From Nanobdellota archaeon (GTDB lineage: Archaea; Aenigmatarchaeota; Aenigmatarchaeia; Aenigmatarchaeales; Aenigmatarchaeaceae): a stretch of 62,102 nucleotides of DNA. The stretch lies in NCBI GenBank assembly GCA_018901755.1, contig JAHIDZ010000016.1, positions 1 through 62,102 of the forward strand, written 5' to 3'. The position numbers and the translations under genes are program-made. The notes beneath the pieces are model-generated. The model did no database searches, was not told the DNA's origin, and saw only the letters and a list, made by a program, of their open reading frames with translations. Below are positions 16,869 to 25,623 of this stretch, piece after piece; position 1 is the stretch's first letter; every line of letters begins with the position of its first letter.

Positions 16869-17630
16869 TTACTTTTTAAATAGTTCCAACGGATTGATTT
16901 TAAACTGGAGCATATTGGCGGTTTTTCTTCCTCCGTCTCCACCTTTCCTCTGCATTTTCACTTTACCTATGTATAAATTTCCATTTTCATTTATGTAAAC
17001 ATCTCCATTACCAAAAATATTCATGGTCTCATTTATAGATTTTAAAATCCATTTTACATCTTTATCTTGTTTCGACACAACTAACATCCAGTCGGCAGGC
17101 AGGTCTCCTCTGCCCATTATTATATCTGAAATTATTAGTATCTTGTTCTTTTTGAAGAAAATTATTATTTTATTCTGATCTGCCATAGTCATTTCGTTGA
17201 AATACATTCTTCTCGCGTCGCGAAGAGAAGTTTTAGATGGTATAGTTTCTCCAGTATGTAATTTTAATATTAAAACTATATCCTTTGGGATGTTCCATAG
17301 TTCCTTGTAATCGTCAACCCATCTTTTATCTGCTTGATTAAAACCGCTTTTATTGTTGCTGACAAGCTTTACAGAAATGTTTTCGGCGGATATAATATTC
17401 TTCATGAATATTGAGATTTGAACCTGAACATCTGTCTTTGTTTTTGAACTGCGTATTTTTCTGGCGACAATTCTTTCGATTTCATTTAAATTATAATTCA
17501 TTATTGTAAGCCACTTTCTTGCGTCTGCGTCGTTTTTCCAATTGTTAAATTTTTTAACCACATCGTCTTCATTTCTAAATCCATCTTTAGCTGTTTTTGA
17601 CCCAATTTTAACTAAATCACGAACAGACAT
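16869..17630 (-). CDS. Type II restriction endonuclease, HpaII-like
   Basis: 253 aa. Features recalled from the HpaII-type family are visible: ISVKLVSNNKSGFNQADKR, YKELWNIPKDIVLILKL, MGRGDLPADWMLVV and the C-terminal QRKGGDGGRKTANMLQFK. It starts in a TGATG overlap with the methyltransferase stop, so the pair is coupled. Prediction: it cuts the same site that the methylase protects. If truly HpaII-like the site would be CCGG, but this needs a database comparison. Length is somewhat short for HpaII (about 350 aa). Confidence 0.65.
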   Translation of the reverse strand: MSVRDLVKIGSKTAKDGFRNEDDVVKKFNNWKNDADARKWLTIMNYNLNEIERIVARKIRSSKTKTDVQVQISIFMKNIISAENISVKLVSNNKSGFNQADKRWVDDYKELWNIPKDIVLILKLHTGETIPSKTSLRDARRMYFNEMTMADQNKIIIFFKKNKILIISDIIMGRGDLPADWMLVVSKQDKDVKWILKSINETMNIFGNGDVYINENGNLYIGKVKMQRKGGDGGRKTANMLQFKINPLELFKK

Positions 17631-18628
17631 CAGAACACCTTTGTCTGAATTATATTTTTCGCTATTTGAGAAACGACCGGAACGGCTACGCTGTTTCCGA
17701 ATTGCTTGTATGCTTGCGACTTGCTTGTCGCTATTTTAAAGCTGTCCGGAAAACCCATCACTCTCGCGCATTCGCGAGGCGTCAATTTTCTTATTTTTCC
17801 GTTTATAACATAAGCTCCTGTTTTTGCGGCCGCTCCGCCACCATGAGCTGAAAGCGTGATCGCATGCCCGTAAACACTGTATATTCTTTCTCCCTGACCG
17901 CCATTGTTTATTGTTCCTATTTGTATTGGGGACATTTTCGGGGTTGCTATTTGATTTTTATTGATTTTTATATCATTTCTTTTAATTTCATATTCCGAAT
18001 CATCGATATTTTTTTCCAAAATATCTTTCAAATAAACGTTCTTGCGCGTTGGTTCTGGAAACGCAAAATTAGGATTGCCTATATCTTTTCTGAAACAAAC
18101 CAAATATATTCTCTCTCTTGCCGTCGGAACTCCAAAGCGACTTGCGTTTAATACCTTGTAAAATACACGATAGCCCAAATTATCTAAAACCTTTAGAACA
18201 GCGTCAAATGTCTTTCCATTGTTATGTTTTTTAAAGTTCTTCACGTTTTCTAAGAATATTACTTTTGGTTTATGACATTTCGCTATTCTTGCAATGTCGA
18301 AAAACAAAGTTCCTCTCGTGTCTTCGAAACCAAGCCGTTTACCGGATATTGAAAACGCCTGACACGGAAATCCAGCGCATAAAATATCATGTTGCGGTAT
18401 TTCGCTTTCCTTTATTTTTGTTATGTCTCCGGCTGGGATTTCTCCAAAGTTTTCATAATATGTTTTTTGGGCATGTTTATCGATTTCAGAACTAAACACG
18501 CACTTCAAACCAAGTTTCTCAAATGCCAATCTGAACCCTCCAATGCCTGCGAATAAATCTATGAATGTCGTCAATTTCACGTTTTTCATCTTCTTTCCCT
18601 TTGCAGAAAAATGAACTATGTTTGGCAT
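17630..18628 (-). CDS. DNA cytosine-5 methyltransferase
   Basis: 332 aa, or 319 from the Met at 18589 (MKNVKLTTFIDLFAGIGGF). Ten-motif m5C methylase: motif I DLFAGIGGF, IV GFPCQAFS with the catalytic Cys, VI FLENVKNF, VIII ARERIY, IX-X KLTPRECARVMGFPDSF and QFGNSVAVPV. The target-recognition region contains GQGERIYSVYGHAITLSAHGG. It protects host DNA from the partner endonuclease. Immediately followed by the endonuclease and Vsr genes; the module is probably horizontally acquired. Confidence 0.93.
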   Translation of the reverse strand: MPNIVHFSAKGKKMKNVKLTTFIDLFAGIGGFRLAFEKLGLKCVFSSEIDKHAQKTYYENFGEIPAGDITKIKESEIPQHDILCAGFPCQAFSISGKRLGFEDTRGTLFFDIARIAKCHKPKVIFLENVKNFKKHNNGKTFDAVLKVLDNLGYRVFYKVLNASRFGVPTARERIYLVCFRKDIGNPNFAFPEPTRKNVYLKDILEKNIDDSEYEIKRNDIKINKNQIATPKMSPIQIGTINNGGQGERIYSVYGHAITLSAHGGGAAAKTGAYVINGKIRKLTPRECARVMGFPDSFKIATSKSQAYKQFGNSVAVPVVSQIAKNIIQTKVF

Positions 18629-18684
18629 AATATTAAATTAATACCACACACTTAATAATCTTTCTTTTAAGTATAATGTTAGCT

Positions 18685-18766
18685 GGGTATTGACGGTGCG
18701 AATATACCATCATTTAACGCGCTTATCGCTACGCGGATACCCGATTTTACTGGAGAGTTGCTTCAG
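18685..18766 (+). ncRNA. Candidate structured RNA or cis-element (strand uncertain)
   Basis: A GC-richer patch in the gap between the methyltransferase and alaS. GGGTAT (18685-18690) pairs with ATACCC (18737-18742), enclosing GGT/ACC and CGCG/CGCG hairpins, a three-way-junction layout. A second hairpin, CTGGAG-AGTTG-CTTCAG, follows at 18750-18766. No known RNA family recognised. It could be an independent RNA, an alaS leader, or, on the other strand, an element upstream of the restriction-modification operon. Confidence 0.3.
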
Positions 18767-18878
18767 CATAAAGACTGTTTTCACTAGCAAGGAGAAATCA
18801 AAGTGCTTCTTAGATATTATTATATTTACTTATAGATGTAAGGTAAATATTTATTAGTTAAAAACAATAGGTAATGCT

Positions 18879-21434
18879 ATGGATAAAAAAGGTTTAATGA
18901 AACAATTGCAAGGAGACTGGCAGAAATATTGGCAATTAGATTTCTTTACAAAAAACGGTTGGAAAAGATATGAATGCAAGAACTGTGGAAAATTTTTCTG
19001 GTCTTTAGAAAAACAAGAAGTATGTAACGACTCATCGTGCAAACCACGAGAGTTCTTAGAACGAAAGATAATGAATAAATCTTATGATTACTTTCAAGCA
19101 TGGGATGCGATAAGAAAGTTCTTTGAAAAAAACGGACATCACTACTTAGAACGTTACCCGACAGTATGTACATGGTTCCCATTATACTTTACAATCGCTG
19201 GAGTAGTTGACTTCTATAGAATGGATCGAGACAAGTTTGTTTTCGAATTTCCTAAAACTCCAGTAATCTTACTTCAACCATCTATCAGATTTAATGATAC
19301 TGAAAACGTAGGCAAGACTGGTGTACATTGGACATGCCATGGACATATTGAACAGGCTGGTACATCGTACTGGAAAGAAAAGGCAATTGAATTAGATTTT
19401 AAATTACTAACAGAAGTATTTGGTATTGATCCTAAGGAAATTAATTTTATTGAAGATGTCTGGCTAGGTGCTGGGGCATTTGGTTACTCGTTAGAATACC
19501 ACGTGGCTGGTGTTGAACTTGGCAATTGTGTATTTACTGAATTTTCTGGCGCGCCTGATGATTATGTAAAATTAAATCCGCCTGTGATAGATATGGGTGC
19601 TGGAATTGAACGTTTCTGCTGGATGTCTCAACAAACACCAACTTCATATGAAGCTGTTCTTGGCCTTACTCTAGAAAAAATAATAAAACGTTCTGGTGTT
19701 GAATATGATAAAAACCTTATGTTAAAATATTCTAAACTATCTGGTAAATTAAATGCAGATGAGGTTGCTGATGTTGATTTAGAACGTAAAAAAATCGCAA
19801 AAGAACTAAAACTTGACATTAATGATTTGAAAGATAAAATTGAACCAGTGCAAGCAGTCTATGCATTAGCTGACCACGCAAGAACAATATGTTTTACAAT
19901 TACAGACGGCGGAGTTCCTTCGAATATAGCTGGTGGTTATAATCTTAGAGTACTTCTACGAAGAAGTTTTGAATTCATAGAACGATATAAATTTGATTTT
20001 GACTTTGGTTGGATCTGTGAAGAAATCGCTAAATACTTTGAACCGATTAATCCTGAATTGATTAAAAATATTGACGCGATTAAAAAAGTTGTTAAAATTG
20101 AACATACAAAATATGAGGAGAGTAAAGAAAGAATGAAATCTCTTTTAAAATCAATTGATCACATCGATGAGAATAAAATGATTGAACTTTATGATTCACA
20201 CGGCATTACGCCTGAAATGTTAAAGAGTGTTAATCCTGATATAGAAATACCATCTGACTTTTATAGAAAAATAACAGAGAAACATATGAGAGCTGCTCCT
20301 GTTAAACACGAAGTCTGTGAATCAACTTTATCTAAAACGGACAAAACAATGATTTACAAAAAGATTTACGAATTCGATGCTAAAGTTCTTGATGTTTCTG
20401 ATGAAAAAGTTGTTCTTGATAAAACTGCTTTCTATCCAACTGGCGGTGGACAAGAGTTTGACAAAGGAACAATAAACGGTTGTAAAATTTATAATGTACA
20501 AGAATGCAACGGAGTCGCTGTACACTATGTTGAAAAACCAAATTTCAAGAAAGAAGATACTGTAAAGTGTATAGTTGATAAGAAAGCTAGAGTTCAAATA
20601 TTGAAACACCATACTGGTGCGCATTTAGTTAATTTAGCTTGTCAGAAAGTTTTAGGACCGCACATTTGGCAGGAGGGATCTAAAAAAGATATAGACAAAG
20701 CTCACTTAGATATTTCTCATTATGATATTATAACAGAAAATGAACGAATTAAAATAGAAAAATATGCTAACGAGATAATTAAGAAAAAAGTTCCTGTAAT
20801 TAAAGAGAATCTTTCAAGAATGGAAGCTGAACAAAAATACGGATTCAGAATATATCAAGGCGCGCCTGTTCCATTAAAAGAATTAACCATTGTGTCTATC
20901 GGAGATATGGAACATGAAGCTTGTGGTGGATTGCATTTAGATAATACTTCTGAGATTGAAGAAATACATATAATCAGAACTAGCAAAACTCAGGATGGAA
21001 TATTCAGAATAGAATTTGTTGCTGGCCATGAACTTATTAAAGAAACTAAAGAAAAATTAATTAAACTTCGTGAAGAACAAGGAGAACAATCTGAGAAGAA
21101 ACGTTTAATGTTTGAAGAGAAAAAGAAAGCGCTGAAAGCTACTAAAAAAGAAATAGAACCACTATTCGGTGTAAATTATATTGATACGGATGATATGAAA
21201 GTTGCTGATCTTTATACGAAATTCATAGAAAAAGATTCTGATAAACATCTTGTGTTGATTGGAAACGGATTTGTTTTAGGAATCAAAGGTTCTAAATGCA
21301 CTGTAGATATTGAAACTATGATTAAAAAGATTGCTGAAGAAATGGGTGGAAAAGCTGGCGGTCGTGACAATGTCTTTAGAGGCGGTGGACCTAGAAAAGA
21401 TAACGGAAAAGAAATTGCTGAGAAATTAAAATAA
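18879..21434 (+). CDS. alaS: Alanyl-tRNA synthetase, archaeal type
   Basis: 851 aa class II synthetase. Archaeal-type N-terminal Cys segment (CKNCGKFFWSLEKQEVCNDSSC), aminoacylation core (FTIAGVVDFYRMD, LQPSIRFNDTENVGKTGVHWTCH), then the editing domain with HHTGAHL and CGGLHLDNTSEI zinc ligands, and a C-terminal GGRDNVFRGGGP segment. It charges tRNA-Ala and clears Ser/Gly errors. TATA-like GGTAAATATTTATTAG lies just upstream at about 18841. Length is slightly under the usual archaeal 900 aa. Confidence 0.95.
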   Translation: MDKKGLMKQLQGDWQKYWQLDFFTKNGWKRYECKNCGKFFWSLEKQEVCNDSSCKPREFLERKIMNKSYDYFQAWDAIRKFFEKNGHHYLERYPTVCTWFPLYFTIAGVVDFYRMDRDKFVFEFPKTPVILLQPSIRFNDTENVGKTGVHWTCHGHIEQAGTSYWKEKAIELDFKLLTEVFGIDPKEINFIEDVWLGAGAFGYSLEYHVAGVELGNCVFTEFSGAPDDYVKLNPPVIDMGAGIERFCWMSQQTPTSYEAVLGLTLEKIIKRSGVEYDKNLMLKYSKLSGKLNADEVADVDLERKKIAKELKLDINDLKDKIEPVQAVYALADHARTICFTITDGGVPSNIAGGYNLRVLLRRSFEFIERYKFDFDFGWICEEIAKYFEPINPELIKNIDAIKKVVKIEHTKYEESKERMKSLLKSIDHIDENKMIELYDSHGITPEMLKSVNPDIEIPSDFYRKITEKHMRAAPVKHEVCESTLSKTDKTMIYKKIYEFDAKVLDVSDEKVVLDKTAFYPTGGGQEFDKGTINGCKIYNVQECNGVAVHYVEKPNFKKEDTVKCIVDKKARVQILKHHTGAHLVNLACQKVLGPHIWQEGSKKDIDKAHLDISHYDIITENERIKIEKYANEIIKKKVPVIKENLSRMEAEQKYGFRIYQGAPVPLKELTIVSIGDMEHEACGGLHLDNTSEIEEIHIIRTSKTQDGIFRIEFVAGHELIKETKEKLIKLREEQGEQSEKKRLMFEEKKKALKATKKEIEPLFGVNYIDTDDMKVADLYTKFIEKDSDKHLVLIGNGFVLGIKGSKCTVDIETMIKKIAEEMGGKAGGRDNVFRGGGPRKDNGKEIAEKLK

Positions 21435-21443
21435 TTTCTTATA

Positions 21444-21752
21444 TTACAATTCTCTTGAAAGATATTCAACTGCTTCTGGAGTTAGCATATATTTAGGGAA
21501 TGTGCTACCAGTTTTCTTATAAAAACCCATCGATGTTAAGTTTTCCATAACGTCTCCAATCTCTTTCGTTTTTTTGTTACCTAATTTCATAGCTATATCT
21601 ACAGGCATTATTGTTTTGTTACTTCCCAATTGCTCGGATAATTTATATTTGTCATCTTTTGTCAATATTAGACGTGTTGCTTCTAAAGTTCCTTTAGGCA
21701 ACATTTGATTCAAATATGGTATTGATCCTACGCTTGGAAATTCTTTATTCAT
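21444..21752 (-). CDS. Hypothetical protein, probable winged helix
   Basis: 102 aa, unrecognised. The pattern MPVDIAMKLGNKKTKEIGDVMENLTSMGFYKK followed by a short strand and LTPEAVEYLSREL is that of a winged-helix DNA-binding domain with a C-terminal helix. It is convergent with alaS, 9 nt away. Possibly a local transcription regulator. Confidence 0.5.
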   Translation of the reverse strand: MNKEFPSVGSIPYLNQMLPKGTLEATRLILTKDDKYKLSEQLGSNKTIMPVDIAMKLGNKKTKEIGDVMENLTSMGFYKKTGSTFPKYMLTPEAVEYLSREL

Positions 21753-21829
21753 ATCGAATATTATATGATAAGATATTTAAAGGCAGACTTTGTATCAATC
21801 AAATTAATTATTTTAAGAAAAAATATTTT

Positions 21830-22282
21830 CTAATAGCACTCATCTATTTCTTGGAAATAAACAGAACATATTTTTTCTAGAAGATCTGCTTCGTCTTGCT
21901 CTCCATTCAGATATATCTCCGTTGAACCACGAATTAGAATCATTGGATTTTCAATTGTATCAAAATTATCCTTTATACTATCATAAATTTCAGGATATTG
22001 ATTTAGATTTATTCTCTCTAACATCATTTTCGAATTCAGGGTATTGATTAACGATGCAAGTGTATTTATTGTTTCACTTGGCTCATCATAATAAACTCTA
22101 ACTACAACCATATTCTGTTTAAAGAATGTTGCTTCATCCAACGGACTTAGCGGTTCATCAAATATTAATTTATCTTCTGCATTGGAAGGCATAACAGAAG
22201 ATATTGCTATAGCGATAGTGCTTCCACCAAACATTAAAAGTATGAAAATTGCTATCCATTGTTTTTTATCGTCACGTTTCAT
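21830..22282 (-). CDS. Membrane-anchored protein, possible thioredoxin-like fold
   Basis: 150 aa. One N-terminal membrane helix (WIAIFILLMFGGSTIAIAIS), then an extracytoplasmic domain with a strand-helix-strand pattern (NMVVVRVYYDEPSETI, KMMLERINLNQYP, NPMILIRGSTEIYLNGEQD) suggestive of a thioredoxin fold without an N-terminal CxxC. Two Cys lie near the C-terminus. Immediately downstream of the 67-aa membrane protein gene and in the trxB operon, so a redox role is conceivable. Confidence 0.55.
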   Translation of the reverse strand: MKRDDKKQWIAIFILLMFGGSTIAIAISSVMPSNAEDKLIFDEPLSPLDEATFFKQNMVVVRVYYDEPSETINTLASLINTLNSKMMLERINLNQYPEIYDSIKDNFDTIENPMILIRGSTEIYLNGEQDEADLLEKICSVYFQEIDECY

Positions 22283-22486
22283 TTAAGCACCAAATATTAT
22301 TTTCTTCATTGGTCTTCCATCAACTTTATGTTCTATTATGTGCCCAGCAATTGAAAATGCCCATGAAATCATTGCTAAATATATCAGATAGTCTTGTCTA
22401 TAAACTAAAAACAAAATTATGAATATAAGAATCGAATAAAATCCTATATGCTCCAACAAAGCACCGAAAAGTTTTAATTTCTTCAT
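22283..22486 (-). CDS. Small two-helix membrane protein
   Basis: 67 aa with helices around HIGFYSILIFIILFLVY and YLAMISWAFSIAGHIIE. No family recognised. Its ATG overlaps the stop of a 16-codon ORF (ATGA), and it abuts the next gene by 1 nt, placing it in the trxB operon. Confidence 0.6.
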   Translation of the reverse strand: MKKLKLFGALLEHIGFYSILIFIILFLVYRQDYLIYLAMISWAFSIAGHIIEHKVDGRPMKKIIFGA

Positions 22487-22533
22487 TCAATCACCGAACT
22501 TTCGCCATTCTTCAAAACTTTTACGTCAATCAT
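22483..22533 (-). CDS. 16-residue micro-ORF between trxB and a membrane protein gene
   Basis: Reads MIDVKVLKNGESSVIE then TGA. Its ATG overlaps the trxB stop and its stop overlaps the next start, both as ATGA. This double coupling suggests it is translated, either as a peptide or as a coupling device. It may be a remnant of a longer protein; nothing recognisable. Confidence 0.45.
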   Translation of the reverse strand: MIDVKVLKNGESSVIE

Positions 22534-23411
22534 TTTTCTCCCTTCAGATATTTACTAATTCCATTTACTGCATTAGCGCCTGATGCACATGCTGTAACCA
22601 CTTGTTTTAATTTATTATTTGTCACATCTCCTGCTGCATAGATACCTGGAACGTTAGTAGCTTGATCCTCGTCAACAATAATATAATTATTCTCATCAGT
22701 TTTAACGCCAAGTTTCTTAACAGGTTCAACACTTGGAACTTCACCAATTGCAATAAACACACCAGAACAATTTACTTCAGTATCATCATCAAGTATTACT
22801 TTACTAACCATCTTATCGCCGTCTATTTTCTTTATAGTTCTTCCTAAAATGAATTTAACTCCTTCCTTCTTAGTTTGGTCGACATTATATTGTGATGCAC
22901 GAAATTCATTTCGTCTGTGAATTAGTGTAACTTTAGCACCGATTTGAACTAGAAACGATGCATATCTGAACGCAGAGTCACCGCCACCGTAAACTATAAC
23001 ATCTTTTCCACTGAATATTGGACCATCGCATACAGCACAGTAGGAAACACCACGACCTAAGAAAATATCTTCGCCAGGTATCTCAGCTTTTCTATGTTCT
23101 GATCCACTGGCTATTAATATAGCCTTAGTTTGGTACACATTCTCCTCTGTAGTTACTTGATTATTTTTAATTTCAATAACTTTCTCATTAAGAATCTTAA
23201 CACCTAATTTCTTCGCATGTTCTTTCATTTTTACTAAAAGTTCTGACCCAGAAATATTCACATGACCAGGATAATTATTAATTTCATATGCCCAATTAAC
23301 TTGTGACGGTTGTTCTTGATTATTCAATATAACTGCATCTAACCCAAATAACTTTGCATATATTCCAGCAGTCAATCCAGCTGGCCCTGCACCGACAATA
23401 ACTAAATCCAT
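22530..23411 (-). CDS. trxB: Thioredoxin reductase (flavin, CxxC)
   Basis: 293 aa. FAD motif GAGPAGLTAGIYA at the start, the redox-active CAVCDG pair, the NAD(P) motif YGGGDSAFRYASFL, and the C-terminal GIYAAGDVTNNKLKQVV. It reduces thioredoxin or glutaredoxin-like partners with NAD(P)H. Candidate partners in this window are the CxxC protein of the nrd operon and the small membrane proteins in its own operon. Confidence 0.93.
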   Translation of the reverse strand: MDLVIVGAGPAGLTAGIYAKLFGLDAVILNNQEQPSQVNWAYEINNYPGHVNISGSELLVKMKEHAKKLGVKILNEKVIEIKNNQVTTEENVYQTKAILIASGSEHRKAEIPGEDIFLGRGVSYCAVCDGPIFSGKDVIVYGGGDSAFRYASFLVQIGAKVTLIHRRNEFRASQYNVDQTKKEGVKFILGRTIKKIDGDKMVSKVILDDDTEVNCSGVFIAIGEVPSVEPVKKLGVKTDENNYIIVDEDQATNVPGIYAAGDVTNNKLKQVVTACASGANAVNGISKYLKGEK

Positions 23412-23490
23412 AGAACTTTATTAGAACTTGAAGTATTAAATGTTTGCTGGTCACTATCAATATTTAAGCTTTCTGAACATAATCTAAAAC

Positions 23491-24054
23491 ATGAGTAATG
23501 ATATCCCAACTGAAGAAGAGGTTGCAAAAGCATTAATAAAATATGAAGATATAAAAACAGACACAACTAAAGGCGTTACTGATGAAAAGGCATGGGGGGG
23601 AGGGGGGCATTTAGATTATCATGATGGGCAAGTTACGTTTAAAATTGATGTAATTCCTATAGGCGAGTTTGATGTCCCAGTTCTTTCTGCTTGCATTATA
23701 AATTATTGCACAAATAAATTCGCTGATATGCCTCTGTTTGAGATTGTAAAAAAACTTTCTCAGATTGAACATGAACTTATATCAGCAGAAGAAATTTCTG
23801 CAAAACACGAGCTTAGACTTGATTGTGAATACTGGCGTAATGGAGATAAGTTATCAGAAAAAAGGATGAATGAAAAATATCATGCATCTGATATATTTGA
23901 GACTATTCAAAAGTTAAGTATTAATGATAATTATGATGTAGTTCTAAGATCATATAAGGCTATATTTAAGTTGAATGATGTTGACAAAATGTACAATGCT
24001 CAAAAAGAATTTGCAGATCGTTTTCCTAAAATAATTTTAGATGAAAAAGAATAA
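23491..24054 (+). CDS. Hypothetical protein
   Basis: 187 aa, unrecognised, soluble and acidic with mixed alpha/beta predicted content. The gene contains two six-G runs separated by one A (about 23594-23608), encoding AWGGGG. Divergent from trxB. TATTTAAGC upstream at about 23461 fits a leaderless start. Confidence 0.6.
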   Translation: MSNDIPTEEEVAKALIKYEDIKTDTTKGVTDEKAWGGGGHLDYHDGQVTFKIDVIPIGEFDVPVLSACIINYCTNKFADMPLFEIVKKLSQIEHELISAEEISAKHELRLDCEYWRNGDKLSEKRMNEKYHASDIFETIQKLSINDNYDVVLRSYKAIFKLNDVDKMYNAQKEFADRFPKIILDEKE

Positions 24055-24218
24055 TTTAATAAAGACAAATATCAATTTTTAAATTCCCCCAATTTCTCCC
24101 AACCACGTTAATGTAGAATTCAGGTCTATCTTATTCCATCTCTGTTTGATCTTGCCAAGAATATAGTTAAAATATAGTTAAATATAACTTAATTCTAAAT
24201 ATCTATTGGTGATATAAA

Positions 24219-24500
24219 ATGTTAAGTAGCTTACCAGTAGATTTGAAAAAAGTAGATTCTAAGAATATCGACAAAGAAATAGCAAGAGTAGGAATGATTG
24301 CTGAACTTGATGCTGTAAGTTTTTATGAACAACTGGCAGCAATGGCAACAGATTCTAACTTAAAAAAAGTATTGTTAGATATTGCTAAGGAAGAAAAAAC
24401 ACACATGGCTGAATTTGAAACAATGTTATTAAAATTAGATAATGAACAGATTCAGGAGAATATAAAAGCTAAAGAAGAAATAAAGAAACTTACTGAATAA
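24219..24500 (+). CDS. Ferritin-like demi-rubrerythrin / encapsulated-ferritin-type protein
   Basis: 93 aa. Two helices with metal ligands E29 (IAELDAVSFYE, also Y36 and E37) and ExxH (KEEKTHMAEFE, E59 and H62). This half-size ferritin-like unit needs to dimerise to make a four-helix bundle; similar proteins oxidise iron, some inside encapsulins. No encapsulin shell gene is visible in this window. The 3' end overlaps the convergent ATP-cone gene by 11 nt. Confidence 0.75.
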   Translation: MLSSLPVDLKKVDSKNIDKEIARVGMIAELDAVSFYEQLAAMATDSNLKKVLLDIAKEEKTHMAEFETMLLKLDNEQIQENIKAKEEIKKLTE

Positions 24501-25347
24501 TTCTTCTTGCTTCCTCAATAAATTCGTTTAACTTACGAATAGATATGCCAGTCTTTTGATTTAGCTTTTCTACTTTTGTTTCTATTAAAGTCTTACAAAA
24601 TATTATATTTGCCTTAGCTAAATTGCCTTGTGTATTAGAATCTAAATTCTTTAGCATAGTTATTGGATATAGCTTCTTTGCTTCTATTAATTCTGGTAAT
24701 GATTCGCCTCTTGGATAATCCCAACTTAATAGTCTCATTCCTTTTGCTACTGCGTATTGTTTTACGTCTGGAGAGAATTTTGTATTTGTAATCAACCATG
24801 GCTGATCGAATCTTGGGCCATAACCTTTCTTAAATCCGTCTTGCAGATCTAAAAATCTTGCATAGGTATAAAGAACATCTTTCAGCCCAGTATATATTCC
24901 TGGAGAATTATGATACTTGCATTCGATTGAATAATATTTTATATTGGATTCAATTCCTGATTGACTTGACACTGATTTACCAGCTATAACATCTATTTCA
25001 TGTATAACCCCCGAACCGCCTTTTATCATAGAATGAACTTTTGCGGTGTAACCATGTTCTTGCAATATCTGAGCTATCATTTCTTCAAAAACAAATCCAG
25101 CTGGACCAATACGCATTATGGCTCCTTTCAGATCATATTTCAATCCGACTGAAGGAACTTTTTTCTTTAATAGCGCTAATGTCATATAAAGAATTTCTTG
25201 TGTGCTCGTTCCGTTTTTAACTCTGGCAGAAACTTGTTTAACTATCTGATCTGCGTCTTCTCGACTCGCGCCAGCTCTTATACATGTTCTTTTGATTTTG
25301 GTTGGATTATATTTCTCCATTTTACCAGAAGCTTTGGTTACCCACAT
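24490..25347 (-). CDS. ATP-cone plus restriction endonuclease-like (Mrr-type) protein
   Basis: 285 aa. The N-terminal 90 residues are an ATP-cone (VTKASGKMEKYNPTKIKRT, then AGASREDADQIV), normally a nucleotide-sensing domain of ribonucleotide reductases. A PD-(D/E)xK nuclease domain follows, with E-ID (HEIDVIAG) and ExK (YYSIECKYH). This pairing is known in archaea and bacteria, but its biological role is not settled; DNA defence or repair gated by ATP/dATP is a reasonable inference. Confidence 0.8.
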   Translation of the reverse strand: MWVTKASGKMEKYNPTKIKRTCIRAGASREDADQIVKQVSARVKNGTSTQEILYMTLALLKKKVPSVGLKYDLKGAIMRIGPAGFVFEEMIAQILQEHGYTAKVHSMIKGGSGVIHEIDVIAGKSVSSQSGIESNIKYYSIECKYHNSPGIYTGLKDVLYTYARFLDLQDGFKKGYGPRFDQPWLITNTKFSPDVKQYAVAKGMRLLSWDYPRGESLPELIEAKKLYPITMLKNLDSNTQGNLAKANIIFCKTLIETKVEKLNQKTGISIRKLNEFIEEARRIIQ

Positions 25348-25454
25348 AAATAGATATTTAATGTTTTTGGTATATAATAATGATGCACTGGTTCTAAAAT
25401 GATGAACTCACCATGAAGAGTAAAGTATTTATTCTTGCGATTCCATAAATTCTT

Positions 25455-25601
25455 ATGCCAAGTCCTGAAGAAAAAGCAAAAAGAGAAGAAAATTTACGAA
25501 ATGCACATAAATATAAACCTAAAGAAACTGGTACGGTATATGCTAAACCAATTGACACAACGCATAAAAGAAATAGTAAACCTATATACCCAGAATATTA
25601 A
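25455..25601 (+). CDS. Small basic hypothetical protein
   Basis: 48 aa starting MPSPEEKAKREENLRNAHKY and ending PIYPEY. Very hydrophilic and Lys/Pro-rich, probably disordered and nucleic-acid associated. TATTTATTC at about 25427-25435 lies about 25 nt upstream of the ATG, as for a leaderless gene. A longer ORF in another frame over this stretch is judged a shadow. Confidence 0.45.
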   Translation: MPSPEEKAKREENLRNAHKYKPKETGTVYAKPIDTTHKRNSKPIYPEY

Positions 25602-25623
25602 ACAGAATAGAATTTCTTTTCAA

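Noticed and set aside
18685-18766. Integron attC or a tRNA-like remnant as explanation for the hairpins
   Set aside because: No attC core sites (GTTRRRY), no T-arm or anticodon arm, and no integrase in the window.
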